Shown here piece after piece: positions 43,355-54,844 of a DNA stretch of 64,000 bases. The notes beneath the pieces were generated by a model. The model was not told the origin of the DNA and ran no database searches. It was given only the letters and a program-made list of their open reading frames with translations. The DNA is taken from positions 8,458,501-8,522,500 of the forward strand of contig PUFA01000034.1 in NCBI GenBank assembly GCA_003508835.1, written 5' to 3'. The position numbers were made by a program, and so were the translations under genes. How positions within the stretch are numbered: the stretch's first letter is position 1; every line of letters starts with the position of its first letter. This DNA is from Eonycteris spelaea. Its lineage: Eukaryota > Chordata > Mammalia > Chiroptera > Pteropodidae.

Positions 43355-45935
43355 GAATTCATTGTCAGAGGCCACTCATCAGTTTGGACACTATATAATT
43401 TGCTCACTCTGTTATTCAAAAAATCAGTGTCAGTAACCAGAGTATTCAATTAGTGAACTACTGGTCTTTCCTCACTGTAGATGCAACAAGAGAAACTGTA
43501 AAAGCATTTTGATGGACAAGTCCTTTGATGATATGTATGTTGTTTTTTATTTTTGGCCCTGAGCCAGTTGACTGTTGGTGCTTAAAGCAGTCAAAAGAGA
43601 AGCCACAAAGAATATGATTTTCTCATTTTTAGTTATTTATCTTAATATATTTTTTCCATAAATTTATATCCTAAAGTTATGGTCTTGGACTTATTAGTAG
43701 TATTTAATATATTGTTAACATAGTTGCATAAATATCTAGTAATATTGATTGAACGACTAAGTAAAATCTATTTTGAGCAACTCAAGTCTGCCAGTTTATA
43801 CCTAAATAGGATTAATGAATTGAATAAACTGGTGGCTACCACATGAAACTGCGTTTTGCATAGCTTAGACCAGATTCTCTCAAATTGTATTTCTCATTCA
43901 GGGGGAAAATCTGCAAATCTGCTCTGTTTTCAAGAATATAAAATTGCAATTTCCCTCCCTGACTCAGATCTCCAGTTTGTAGACATTTATTGAATTCTTT
44001 GTAGAAAATTCATATTGGCTAAAATCAATGAAGCAATTCTAAAACTTCTACACAATACACTTTAGTACAAAATAGTTAACTTGAGGGCTGTAATGTTTCA
44101 GTGGGCAAGTAGACCAATTTTCTTACCCAATACTCCAAAAGTCTAAAAATGTTGGGTGTAGAAATTCATTTTCTAAAACCAGAGTTGTATCTACAGTATT
44201 TTTATTTACAAGTTTACCAATGGTCATATGGCAACAAAAAGAATTTACAGAGTAAGAATTTTCTACTCCCCTCCAGTCCATGAGGAATGTAAAGCTGTCA
44301 TGGCCATTTTGTGATAAATTTAAGATAGGTAGGCATTTAAGAGTAAAGGGAAACTAAGGGAAATTAAGGTTAAGAATCATAACTTTTCTCAAAGTGCCTT
44401 TTTTGAGTCTGCAAGATTAAATACCTTTATTGTGAACCCCTTGAGGCTCTCTTCCTTGATTTCCATGCAGATAGAAATAGGCAAGAAAGAAATAATTGCC
44501 TTCAATAATCAAAGCAAATCAGAGTGCTAACGAGATGAGGGTAGAAAACAGACAGCACCTCTATCCCAGGGATGTAATGGCTGCGATCATAAAATCAAAA
44601 TTCTTGCACTTTATTAATCTAGGCCCATCAGGAAAAATCTCTCAATAGCAAACTTTCACAATTTAGTAAGATAATTATTAATACTTTAAATTCTTGCAAG
44701 AGTGGTGTGAGAAAATCTGAGATTTCATTATGAATGCTCATGTATTTCTTCACATTGGTAGCATAATTACAGAATGTAAGTTGACTCACTCTCAATTAGA
44801 AGAATGGGTAAAAACTTGTACAGACACTAATACAAAGCAATGTAGTATCCTGTGGGGGATACACTTAAACGTGCAATAGTTGATTAAAAGACTGAGGGAT
44901 TTATTAAAGCTTTGGCAATGAAGAAATAATTGCTGGCTTCACATGAAGAATTTAATGTTGCTCAAACACATGATAAATATTATGATTCTTTGATTTAATC
45001 AACATCTTTAAACATTACTACATTTATTTATAACATATGTCAGAACACATGAACAAAATTGTATTTGGTGTAAATGAGTGGCTAATCATGGCTAACTCAC
45101 TAGAACCTGTATGCTAAATTTAATTCCTATTAAGTATCACACATTCTGAACCTAACACATTATAAATTTATGGAATTTTGCATTACAGGCATTTCTTTAA
45201 TATCATTACTGCATTTTTAAAGTTCATCGTTAATGTTACAAGTAGAGTAGAACCAAAAAAGAAGATATTTTAGAAAAAAATCTTTCTTCTCTACTAATTT
45301 AACAAAATTATAATAAGCATCCATTTTTCCCCCAGGAGGAGTGAAAAAAGGTATATAAATATAGAAAAATTTAAGTAAACCAGATTTAGAAAGAAAAGAT
45401 TTGGATGATTATAAAAATAATTGAGATTCAGTTATCTTAGATGCAGCATTCACCTGGATCGACCTTTCAAGAAATGCAGTAAATGTGTTTCTCCAAAGAA
45501 TCAGAATTTTTACACTGATGACCAGCAAGATTTAGCTTTTTAATTCCTCTCTCAAAATTTCCCTGAACTCTACATTACACAGGGGGGCATGTGGGGAGGG
45601 GGGAGCAAGGGAGGGAGGAGGAGAGAGAGAGGGCACTATTGTTGAAAATGTGTGAAGTATCTCAACTGACAAAAGCTATATGTTCCAGAAAACCAGAATA
45701 AAGATTAAAAAGGAGACTTAAACCTGAGAGATTTCTTTGGAGCCTTTGTTTGTCAACTGAAAACACTTTATGGTACCTCCATGCAGGCCTAGAAAGTTGG
45801 GGCTTGGTAAAATTTGACCATTCAACCTCGTTTTACTTAGTTCTCCAGCCAGAATGAAAGTATCAGCCATCAGGAATTAAACCATTTGGATGATTAATTG
45901 TAAGGCATTAATGACTTGGAGTTTGATAAAATTGG
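43355..45935. other. AT-rich unique sequence, nothing recognised except a G-rich tract
   Basis: No gene and no confident repeat over about 2.6 kb, an unusually long repeat-free run for this window. The G-rich tract at 45582-45615 is listed separately. Confidence 0.4.
45582..45615 (+). other. G-quadruplex-forming candidate
   Basis: Five G-runs (G6 at 45582-45587, G4 at 45593-45596, G6 at 45598-45603, G3 at 45609-45611, G3 at 45613-45615) are separated by 1-5 bases, satisfying the usual G3+ N1-7 rule. A GGA/GAGA purine tract follows. It stands out in AT-rich surroundings. Confidence 0.8.
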
Positions 45936-45940
45936 TGGCA

Positions 45941-46481
45941 TGACAGGCAGAATAATGACCCTCAAAGATGTCCATATCCTAATTCTAAAAAGTTATGAGT
46001 ATACTAGTTATATGGCAAAGGGGAAATAAAGTTGCAGATGAAATTAGGACGGCTAATCAGCTGACCTTCAATAGGGAGGTTATCCTGGGTTATCCAAGTA
46101 GATCCAAGGGAATTACAATGGTTCTTCACTGCAGGAGAGGGAGGCAGAACAGACAGAGTCAGAGAGGGAGATGTGATGACAGAAGCAAGGTCAGAGCAAT
46201 GCAGCGAGAGAAGTAGTCAACTCCCCTCACTGACATGGAAGATGGAGAAAGGGGTCCATGAGCCAAGGACTGCGAGCAGCCTCTAGAAGCTTGGAAATTT
46301 AAGAAAATAGGTTCTCCACTAAAGCTTCAAGAAAGGGACACATTGTTGCTGATGCTTTGCTTTTAGCCCAGTGAGACTATGCCAGGCTTCTGACAAGCAA
46401 GACTATACAAAATTAAATTTGTATGGTGAAGCCACTAAGTATGCGGTGATTTTTTATATCAGCAATAGGAAACCAAAACGA
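45941..46481 (+). mobile_element. MLT1-type MaLR LTR, sense
   Basis: It starts 'tgacaggcagaataatgaccctcaaagatgtccatatcctaattc' and proceeds through 'atggcaaaggggaaataaagttgcagatgaaattagg', 'gggaggttatcctgggttatccaagtagatccaag', 'gacatggaagatggagaaaggggtccatgagccaaggactgcgagcagcctctagaagct', 'gcttttagcccagtgagac' and 'gaagccactaagtatgcggtgattttttatatcagcaataggaaacc'. This is the full-length layout of an MLT1 LTR (ERVL-MaLR). It is followed directly by MaLR internal sequence, so it is the 5' LTR of a partial provirus. Confidence 0.9.
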
Positions 46482-47275
46482 ATAGATTGGTGTTGAATGT
46501 AGGTGCAATTCCAAAGTGGCTTTGGAATTGGGCCATGGGAAGAGGCTGAAAGAACATTGAAGAGCAGGATAGAAAATGTCTAGATTACCTTAAGCAAACT
46601 GTAAATGGACATATGGATGTTTATGAGTCTGTTAGTGAAAGTGTAGAAATGAGGAATATATTACTGGAAACAGGAGGAAAGCATAGCCTTGCTATACAGT
46701 GGCAGAAAATTCAGCAGAATTGTGCCCTACAGTTGTGCGAAAAGCAGAACCCGTAAATGATGAAATTAAGGGGATGTCTAAGCAATGCATTGAAGGTATG
46801 GCCTTGTGTCTTCTTGTATTTGTAATAAAATTTAAAGAGATAGAAGGGAAAAGAACTGTTAACAAAAAGTAACTAGGACTTGATGACTTGGGAAATGTTT
46901 AGCCTATCCATATTATGTCAGTTTTCAGTCACATAAAAGGCTATTTGAAGAGATTAATATTAGATCCCCTCAGAAACCTCAGAAGTAGTCAAAACTAAAA
47001 TGGGATTATCTAGGCAAGAGCTGTTAAGGAAGCTTTTGTCAGAGGGAGTGAATCCCTGTGCTATACAGAGGAAACTTTAAAGTTTCTTGAGAATTTTTTA
47101 TCCTCAGAAACACTGCCAGGGTGGACTGAAACAGACAGAGAGAATATGAAGTGAAAAGTGGATGGTAGAAAGAAAATGGAGAGACTTCAATGGCTTCAGC
47201 AAAAACAAACGAGAAAAACTGAAGTAGATGCTGATTCATAAGTAGAATTCACCTGGAAATGTCATAGTTTACTTC
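46482..47275 (+). mobile_element. MaLR internal region (MLT1-int-like)
   Basis: Immediately 3' of the LTR, 'ggtgcaattccaaagtggctttggaattgggccatgggaagaggctgaaagaacattgaagagcaggatagaaaatgtctagattaccttaagcaaactgtaaatggacatatggatg' and 'gaggaatatattactggaaacaggagg' match the internal region of MaLR elements (THE1/MST/MLT1-int). MaLR internal sequences are largely non-coding or carry only decayed ERVL-related gag-like remnants, and no open frame is seen. No matching 3' LTR was found downstream. Confidence 0.8.
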
Positions 47276-47506
47276 CTTCTGTGAAAATTGAAAGTTAGAA
47301 TCAATGACTCTTGGAAGCAGAAAGAACTAGTAGAAAATGAGTCCATTAAAAAAAAAGAGAGAGACACTGATGAAAACAATGAAAAATAAGTTTATAAATT
47401 TTGGAGTGATTATATTGTGGTGCTATTTAAAATAACAGCAATTATGTGATGCTTCAGTGGATAAAATATATACAAACGTTTTTAGTTTAACCAATATTTA
47501 TACATA

Positions 47507-47509
<3 letters not shown>

Positions 47510-47543
<34 letters not shown>
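47510..47543. repeat. (TG)n microsatellite
   Basis: About 17 perfect TG units followed by TATAAAATG. Confidence 0.97.
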
Positions 47544-47546
<3 letters not shown>

Positions 47547-47774
47547 AAATGTTAGAACAGACCACTTCAGGATGGGATGCTTCTGTAATAAACCAAATAC
47601 GCAATAATCTAAAGTGACAAAATATTTGTAGACAGATTAAAGATGTGATGACTTTATATTGTTAAATCCGTCAGTTGATAGACAGTCATTGTTTAAAGGC
47701 AGTGGAGGGCAATTCTTTCAAACAGTTCTACTTATTTAAACTTCCCCCCTCTACTCCTTGTATTCCTAATATGA

Positions 47775-47995
47775 AAACAGCTAATATTTGTGGCAAACTT
47801 ATTATATCCAAGGCCCTATGTTTTATACAACTTAGATAAATTATTTAATACTTTTCCACAAGGCATAATAAGGTATGTACCATTGCCATCCCTATTTTTC
47901 AGGAAATTGAAATACAGGGGGGTAAAATAATTCACCCATGTGGTAAGTGGCAAAGTAGGAATTTCAATTTAGCTCTATGTAATTCTAGAAAGCCC
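47775..47995 (-). repeat. MIR, antisense
   Basis: 'gctaatatttgtggcaaacttattatatccaaggccctatgttttatacaacttagataaattatttaatacttttccacaaggcataataaggtatgtaccattgccatccctatttttcaggaaattgaaatacaggggggtaaaataattcacccatgtggtaagtggcaaagtagg' is reverse-complement MIR, 3' tail to core. Confidence 0.88.
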
Positions 47996-48224
47996 TTTGC
48001 TATCACATTTTTTTAAGTATCTGAAAAGTAACTGCTCATATTCAAAGTTCCCTGATATATCTGGAGAGTAGCATGTCACTTCTAAAACAAAAGTTTCTCA
48101 ATGTAGCAAATATGTATAATATCTTCCTCATAATATTTCTACCTGAATTTAGGGAGACAAATGGTATTAAATAGAAAATGCTCTAAGTTGAGATCGATTG
48201 CCTGTGTGCCCTAGAAAGGAATAA

Positions 48225-48440
48225 TAATAACAGTTAATAGATTGTCTCTATATTATGACCGACAAACTGGGCCAGGGCTTCCCATAATTTATCTTGTTTA
48301 ACCTTCACTCATGAGGGAGAGAGAACCGATTTTATAAGAGGAAGAAACTGATGGATAGAAAACCTATCATTCAGACTGAGGTCACACAGCTGGTTATGAT
48401 CGTGAGTCAAGACTCCAGACAGACACTAAGCACAGTGATT
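48225..48440 (-). repeat. MIR, antisense
   Basis: 'gggccagggcttcccataatttatcttgtttaaccttcactcatgaggg', then 'ccgattttataagaggaagaaactgatgg', 'cagactgaggtcacacagctggttatg' and 'caagactccagacagacactaagcac' follow MIR in reverse. Confidence 0.8.
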
Positions 48441-48444
48441 TCCT

Positions 48445-49975
48445 GCCTTACATGTAACTATGTGTATACATTTTTGGATAGGAAAAAATATGGCAGGTTA
48501 AACAACCTGCTCATTTTCGGTTCCATTTAAATTTTGGGTGGGATTCAAGAGGGGAAAATGTAATCACACAGCACAGGAAAGACATAAGTGTTTTGTGCCT
48601 GAAATAGCCTTTGGCAGCTCAAGACACATTCCAGATGGTTCCAGATGGGCTATCTCCCCGTAATCTCTCAATGTAGGATAAGTTTTCCTTGCCTCATTTG
48701 TCTGAATCATCTTTTTTTCAACAGGTTGGTATTGCTGTTTCCCCAGTCTACTATATCAAAGTGCAGCTGACACCTCAGATCTACGTGGGCCCCTGAGTCA
48801 TAAAGAGTGGGTACTTAGCAACCATATCAGATAAGCACAGGATGTTCCTTCTTCAATGGCATGACACAGTTGAATACAAACTTCCATACCATTTGTTAAC
48901 ATTTTAGTCGTAAACTGATCCAAACAGTTTAGATTAAGGAATAGACAGAGAAATCATTTCTAATCATAGTCTAACTGACAACTGTTCTGGTCTGAAATTT
49001 ACTCTAACATTTTTGTGTGTTTTTTATCCCCTTCCTTATACTGAAAGTGATTTTAGCAGTATAATAACAAATTTCAAAGGTTGACTCAATATTTCCCTGT
49101 TCTTATTTTCTTCTTCATGTTGAAGGAAACAAAAAAATGAGTTGTTGCTAAGAAAATACTAATAGCCACCGACTGGGTTCCTGACATTTGAACGAGCTTA
49201 GAAGTCCATCAATAGTGCATTATGAATCAAAGCTGATTCAGATAATTTCACAGCCACATCAATCATTGACTATTCTTGACAAACTACAAAGGAAAAAGAC
49301 TCATAAAATTCTACACTGTACCTCCCACTTCTGCTTGGAGAATCAGAATTTTCATTATCTTAAACACTACCTATATGCACTCAGAAGAAAAAAAAAAAGC
49401 CAATATATGTAAAAACAGATCTATTGAAAAAAAGGCTATGTCTCAACCAATAAGCAGATTAAGCCACTTCCTATGTAGTAGATATAAATGAGACCACCAA
49501 AGAGGTTTTTGTCCTAAATTCTATTCCACAATTTTGACTGCAAAGTGTATAACTCCCACATTTTTCTTTATTTGGATTAAGATATAGAAGGTATTTTTAA
49601 AAATGAAATCGGAGTAATACCTGAGGTCACACAATGACAAATACCTAGGGAAAGCAAGTTGACAAGGGAAGAACATCCAAGACTGGTAAGAGAATCAGAG
49701 GGGAGACCAGATAAGGAAGTGGAGGTGGAGGAGGAACCAGAGATTGGCCCCAAATCAAAGGGCAAATGGAGACAAGGTGAGAGACTGAGCCAAGGTGAAA
49801 AATAGAGAAGGGACACCAGAAGAAGAGATAAGGAGAGGAGAGGAATTTTAAAAGACACATTAGACAAACTGGCTACTTCAAAATTTTTCCAAGAGTTGAG
49901 CTTTAGTATGTACAAATAGAGTTGTCAAATTAGTGATATTTATCAAGAAGTTTAATCTTGTTTATGCTTTTGGTT
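48445..49975. other. no gene or confident repeat recognised
   Basis: Unique-looking sequence. 49640-49860 is purine-rich on + (GGA/GAA-rich), and the 112- and 71-codon minus frames there reflect that composition. 'ttccagatgg' is repeated in tandem near 48630-48650. Confidence 0.4.
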
Positions 49976-49979
49976 TAGT

Positions 49980-50400
49980 AATTCTATTTTGAAGAGTTGA
50001 GTTTAACAAAATAATTCTAAATATAGAAAGGGCACTTCGTTATTTATAATAACAAATACTTGGCAACCACCAAAATGTCCAACCATAGGTTAATCATTGA
50101 GTAAACCAAGTCTATCTTCCTAATTAAATCTTGCATATACTTTCAAAGTTATGTTTCAAAGAATATGTAACAAGCATGTTTATGACATAAAGTTGAGTGG
50201 AATAAAAATACACAAAATTGAATACATAGAGTGATTGTTATCCTAAACATTCATTAACATACCATTGGGGTATATCAGACTGTTTTAAGGGAGTGTGTTT
50301 TAGTGATGGGGCTATAGGTGTTTAACCCTCTGCCTCCACCCCATTGATTATTTCTTTTGACAATCTGTATTTGCCAAATGCTCTTTAATAAGCCATTATT
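49980..50400 (+). repeat. L1ME-like 3' end, sense (copy A)
   Basis: 'cgttatttataataacaaatacttggcaaccaccaaaatgtccaaccataggttaatcattgagtaaacc', 'tatgtttcaaagaatatgtaacaagcatgtttatgacataaagttgagtgg' and 'ttgacaatctgtatttgccaaatgctctttaataagc' resemble the 3' end of L1ME/L1M elements ('ttatttataatagcaaaaattggaaacaacctaaatgtccatcaatagg...'). Closely paralleled by 51155-51325. Confidence 0.65.
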
Positions 50401-51154
50401 ATTTTTGTAAGTAAATTATTCAAGTATTAACATCACTATGATCCCAAGGCTAGACTCTGAGTATGTATTTCTTTCTTCTGAAAGTCTTGGGTTTAACCAA
50501 TGACAACAATCCCAGAGAGAAGAGTGATTCCATGGGTCAAAGATAGGATTTTAATTCTTCTTTCCCAGGATTCTCTAAATAAGAATTAAAAATTTACCGC
50601 CAACATGTGGTAAAGAATATATTAAGATCATTGTAGCAGATTGATTAGTTGTGTTCTGTCAGATAAAAATTGTAAAGGTAGTTAAGTTTTGATAAAAATT
50701 TCAATATCTTCAGAATAATTATTCGGTTTGCCTAAAAGTTAACCAGAAAGATAGGCCCTGTTCTAAGGGTAATGTGGGGACATATGAATCATTTGTCATC
50801 TTGAAAGTCCAATCCTGACAGATCTTGATAGTAAGCAGATGAGCAGTTATTGCTAACATAATTGGATTTTGTTAAGATGGAGACAGAAATAGAGATGGAT
50901 CTATTTTCTTCCCTTCGAGATTTTACATTTTAAAAGATATCCCTGCCAGGGAAGAATTTAGTGAAGGCTGCTCTTTTATAGTGAGAATCTTAAAGAAAAA
51001 CATGTTGCATATTGATTCATGTGAGGGCGCCAATCTATTTAAATAAAGAAAGGGCGTTATTTTAATGCTGAAAGGAACCTAAGCATATATTTGCTATTTC
51101 AGAGAAAAGGTGTTTGCATTTATAAATTAAACTATTCTTTTCAATATTCATAGG

Positions 51155-51325
51155 GCATTTGAGTCTAATAAAGTAATCCTAAATACAGAAGATTTACGTC
51201 ATTATTTATAAGACTAAAAACTTAGCAACCACCAAAATGTCCAACCATAGGCTGATCATTGAGTAAATCATGCTATTCACTCAATTAGATCTTGCAGATA
51301 TTTTCCAAGTTGGGCCATCATTAAA
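51155..51325 (+). repeat. L1ME-like fragment, sense (copy B)
   Basis: 'gagtctaataaagtaatcctaaatacagaagatttacgtcattatttataagactaaaaacttagcaaccaccaaaatgtccaaccataggctgatcattgagtaaatca' repeats copy A with clear similarity, including the 23-base run 'caaccaccaaaatgtccaaccat', in the same orientation about 1.15 kb downstream. It stops before the 3' UTR part of copy A. Confidence 0.75.
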
Positions 51326-51339
51326 ACAGGAGGCAGCAT

Positions 51340-51437
51340 GTCAAGTATGGTGGACTTTGGAATTAGGCGAACTTGGGTTTGAATCCCTTAAGAAAAATAT
51401 TCAATGTCTTTGAGCCTCAATTTGTTTACCTATAAAT

Positions 51438-51475
<38 letters not shown>

Positions 51476-51480
51476 CTAAT
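51340..51480 (+). repeat. MIR, sense, with internal (AAT)n expansion
   Basis: 'caagtatggtggactttggaattaggcgaacttgggtttgaatccctt' (tRNA-like head) then 'ttgagcctcaatttgtttacctataaattataataataat' (core). The MIR 'ataataat' seed is expanded to about 12 AAT units at 51438-51473. Confidence 0.85.
51438..51473. repeat. (AAT)n microsatellite
   Basis: Twelve trinucleotide units sitting exactly at the MIR 'ggataataatagtacc' position, indicating expansion from a MIR seed. Confidence 0.95.
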
Positions 51481-51565
51481 CACAATTCCAAATACTTCAT
51501 GTATATCAACTCGCTTAATTCTTATATTGGCCCCATGAGGAAAGTACCATTAGGAATAAATAAAA
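51475..51565 (-). repeat. MIR 3' part, antisense
   Basis: 'tccaaatacttcatgtatatcaactcgcttaattcttatattggccccatgaggaaagtacc' is reverse MIR 3' sequence ('gcactttacatgtattaactcatttaatcctcacaacaaccctatgaggtaggtacc'). Confidence 0.7.
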
Positions 51566-51569
51566 CAAT

Positions 51570-52900
51570 GTGTATGAGGCAGCTGGCACGTTCCATAGCA
51601 CAGAGAGGGGCATGACAAATTTGATCCCTCAACAATAGGTTTGCAACCCTAGTCTACAACCTACTAATAGGTGAATAATGGGTGGTTTGTTAGAGCACAT
51701 AGCTTTTGCTGTTTTCTATCCATTTGGACAAATTTGAGTAATTTTGGTCCTGCTAAAAGGAGATCCTGGGACAAGGATTTGGATGCAAGTAGTTTATCTG
51801 AGGGAGTGGAGAAGTAATAAGGAGAAAGAGAAAAATTCATGAAAGGGTGGATAAATAAATGAGTCATTGCTTTGGGCATTTGAGGCTCAATCCTACTTGG
51901 GCCCTTCTGGGAGACCAGTTGAAAAATACCTTGATATCTCTTTTCAGGAGGGGATGGAGCTAGAGAATTTATGTCACTTTGTGAGGGTCATCTCTGGGCC
52001 ATTAGTTTTTCTTCTGGTCTTCTCCATGTTCTCTTTGACTGAACTAGATTCCATGCCCAGAAAAGGACCAGACCAGTGACTTAAGGTGTGAGCAGAGGGG
52101 ACACTCAAAGCTTATGCTATAGTTACATAATAACCTAAAGTAATAGAAAAATGTCAGGTTTACCCTGGAAGGAAAGGGTTATAGAATTTTAGTAATTCTA
52201 TAATTCATTAATTCTAGAATTTCAGTATTCCTTCATTTGAGTATCCCAGATTTCTAAAAGCGTATGCCTTATATAGACTCAGCAGAAATCTCACCACATC
52301 CTTGAATTTGCATGAGACAGAGATGCACAGAGGGACCATTTAACAAATTATTCTAGCTATTCAGAATAAACAATTAAACAAATAGAACCTGCTGCTTCTT
52401 GCCCGCTGTGCACTCCAGCCAAGGACATGACTAGAAGTATGAGTCAAGGGTGTCATCAAGAAGAGAACATGAACAGAGAGATGGTAGTTGGGGAGGGGAA
52501 AGAAACTTAAAACTCAAGACCTCCAAGGCAAATGAAATTCAGGGACCTAGAAGGAACCAGAAGAAACTGCTGTCGTAATAGCACAACTATCAAAAAAAAA
52601 AAAATTCACTTTCCAAATAATGTAATAGCCTAGAGGCAACAAGTACTTGGAACCAGGCAGGTGAACACACTGAAAACAACGGCTCTTAAACTCTGCAAAT
52701 CCTGCACTGTCTCAGGGCAACATTTGCCAAGACTTTTCCCAGCAGAAAATGCAAATGCAATACTCATTACTTTTGTCTTTCAGCAAACTGGACACAAAGG
52801 GCTAACCCAGTGTGGGAGATTGAAAAGCAAATAATAGAACAATTAAAGAAAGATGTAGGTTCCAGGGAATGAATTGGCAGCCAAATTCATTCATTGGCTT
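51570..52900. other. unclassified sequence, possibly an old LTR-like repeat at 51740-52030
   Basis: 'gatcctgggacaaggatttggatgcaagtagtttatctgagggagtggagaagtaataaggag' and 'gggcccttctgggagaccagttgaaaaatacc' give the impression of an old interspersed repeat that I cannot name. An A-run lies at about 52592-52604. No gene seen. Confidence 0.3.
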
Positions 52901-52903
52901 TAC

Positions 52904-52929
52904 AAAAAAAAAAAAAAAAAAAAAAAAAA
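52904..52929 (+). repeat. 26-bp poly(A) tract
   Basis: An uninterrupted A26 followed by GAAAAGAAAAAC. It produces polylysine/polyphenylalanine frames on the two strands that are artefacts. Confidence 0.97.
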
Positions 52930-52934
52930 GAAAA

Positions 52935-53150
52935 GAAAAACATTGTCCTTGCCTTTAAGAAGCTCATGTTCTAGTAGGGGAGACAGATGCACAAGTAGAC
53001 AATTTAAATCGCCTCTGATAAATACCACAGTCCAATTAAAAGGCGAGCACTTCGAGAGGACAAAGGAAGAGTTCATCAGGGCCATGGGAGGACTGGAAAG
53101 CACCCTCTTGTTGCTGATACATAATAGGAGATTCAGCATAAATATTAATC
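52935..53150 (-). repeat. L2 fragment, antisense
   Basis: 'cattgtccttgcctttaagaagctcatgttctagtaggggagacagatgcacaagtagacaatttaaatcgcctctgataaatacc' matches reversed L2 ('ggtccctgccctcaaggagcttacagtctagtgggggagacagacac'). Confidence 0.8.
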
Positions 53151-53154
53151 AGGG

Positions 53155-54515
53155 GAAATAGGATGGATGGATAAGCTTGGAAACAGAGAGGTTGTCAAAT
53201 GCATGATAATATGTCAAATATTTTATCCACACAGGAAAGATAAGAACAAGGTTTGGCTCCCTTGGAAGTGGGATGCAAGCACAGTGGCAAACAAAGCTCA
53301 AAAAGCCAACATGTGGCCTCACATCACATTAGATGTAAAATGAGGCCATTGTTCGATAATAAATTTTTTAAAATTCTAGCATCTAATACTACATTTCAAA
53401 AATTTTAAACATTTTTCAGAAAAGAAAGGAGTTGGCTTTACTTATTAATTTTTTCATATTTGGTATATTTGCTCAAGCTTCAAAGCTTTGGGAATACCAA
53501 TGTACTACCCTTCTGTGACCTAGGAATGTGGACTCAGAATGAGAAGGGACATTTACAGAAAATGTCCCCTTCTACCTTGAGTTAGCCTGTTGTGTGTGCA
53601 CGCGTGTGTGTTAGTGCATGTGCACGCATATGTGTCTGGAAAGACTTTCTATCAACCTCTTTCATTGAAAAAGTTATCTCCTCTCCAAAAGGCGCTCCCA
53701 GGACAATAAACATGCCTTTAGCCAAGCCCACTTTTCCTAATCAGAGAGACGTAAGGGAAGCTCCTTTTGCTGTACACAGGAGGAGGGACACACTGGCACA
53801 CATTTAAATAAACTGCATCATCTAATGATTGTTAGGGTATATTTTAGTCATTTGGCTGAAGCATCAAAACTGTTTCTTTGACAAGGATCAGACAGATTCA
53901 GGATTAAGGGACCAGGAAACAGTCTGGTTATAGTTTGAGTGCATTCTGTTGCTATCACCCATTACATGGGGCACACACAATTGTATCTAAACTCTTCTGA
54001 GATTCTGGATGGAGCTGGAGAGTGACCATCACTCTCTCCTTGGCACTGGGAGACAGAACAGCCTGGGGAATTATTACCATACAGTAGGAAGAGCTGAGAT
54101 CAAACTAGAACAGAGAGAGGGCTGACAATGTTTAACTTAAGTAGAGCATAAGACTAATTATATAAGCTCCAGCTCATGGTAGTTTAAACCTGGATTTTGG
54201 CTGCACTTTATTATTAGATATTGTGGTCTGAGATGTCATAAATATGGACTTGGAGAAAAAAAATGGTTGAAAATATAATTGTTTAAAATTTGTTTAAATG
54301 TGAAAAAAATCAATAATATGTGAAGCCAACTCCTTCCTTCTCTGGAAAAGGTTCAAAAAGTTGAGACATACTGTTAGTAGCTAGAATAAAGGAATTTCAT
54401 TATTAAAACAATAGAATAATATTCATAGGCACTAAGTTAACTTGAGAAAAATTTGAACCCAGCTGCTCACTTGGAGACTCTGTGTGAATGGAGAAGGAGG
54501 ATAAAAATTTTAAGC
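53155..54515. other. no gene recognised; GT-rich tract at 53591-53630
   Basis: Unique-looking sequence with a degenerate GTGTGTGCACGCGTGTGTG tract. Confidence 0.4.
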
Positions 54516-54519
54516 TGTG

Positions 54520-54692
54520 CTTCTCAAACTTTAGTTTGTCTATGAACCACCTAGGCATCTTGCTAAATGCAGATGGTGATTCAGTAGGTCTTGGGTAGGG
54601 CACAAGAATTTGTATTTCTAACATGGTTGATTTTTATGGACTGATGTTATTGGTAGAGAGGCCGCATTTTGAGTAGCAAGGGTCTAAGATAA
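54520..54692 (+). mobile_element. MER5 (hAT-Charlie), non-autonomous
   Basis: 'gtgcttctcaaactttagtttgtctatgaaccacctaggcatcttgctaaatgcagatggtgattcagtaggtcttgggtagggcacaagaatttgtatttctaacatgg' and the end 'gaggccgcattttgagtagcaagggtct' follow the full MER5A layout. It has no coding capacity. Confidence 0.9.
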
Positions 54693-54844
54693 GAGCTGAT
54701 TTATACCTCCGTATCGTGGGCTTTCATTAGTGTGTCATTCTGAGTATGTGAATGTGCGCAGATTTGTCTGTTAAAGATAAAGAACGTTGACATCATTGTG
54801 ATAATAGGAATCTCTGCAAAAAAAAAATCGGTGCAGAAAGTACA

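Noticed and set aside
49577..49915. 112-codon Ser/Leu-rich minus frame
   Set aside because: Reflects a purine-rich + strand; composition only.
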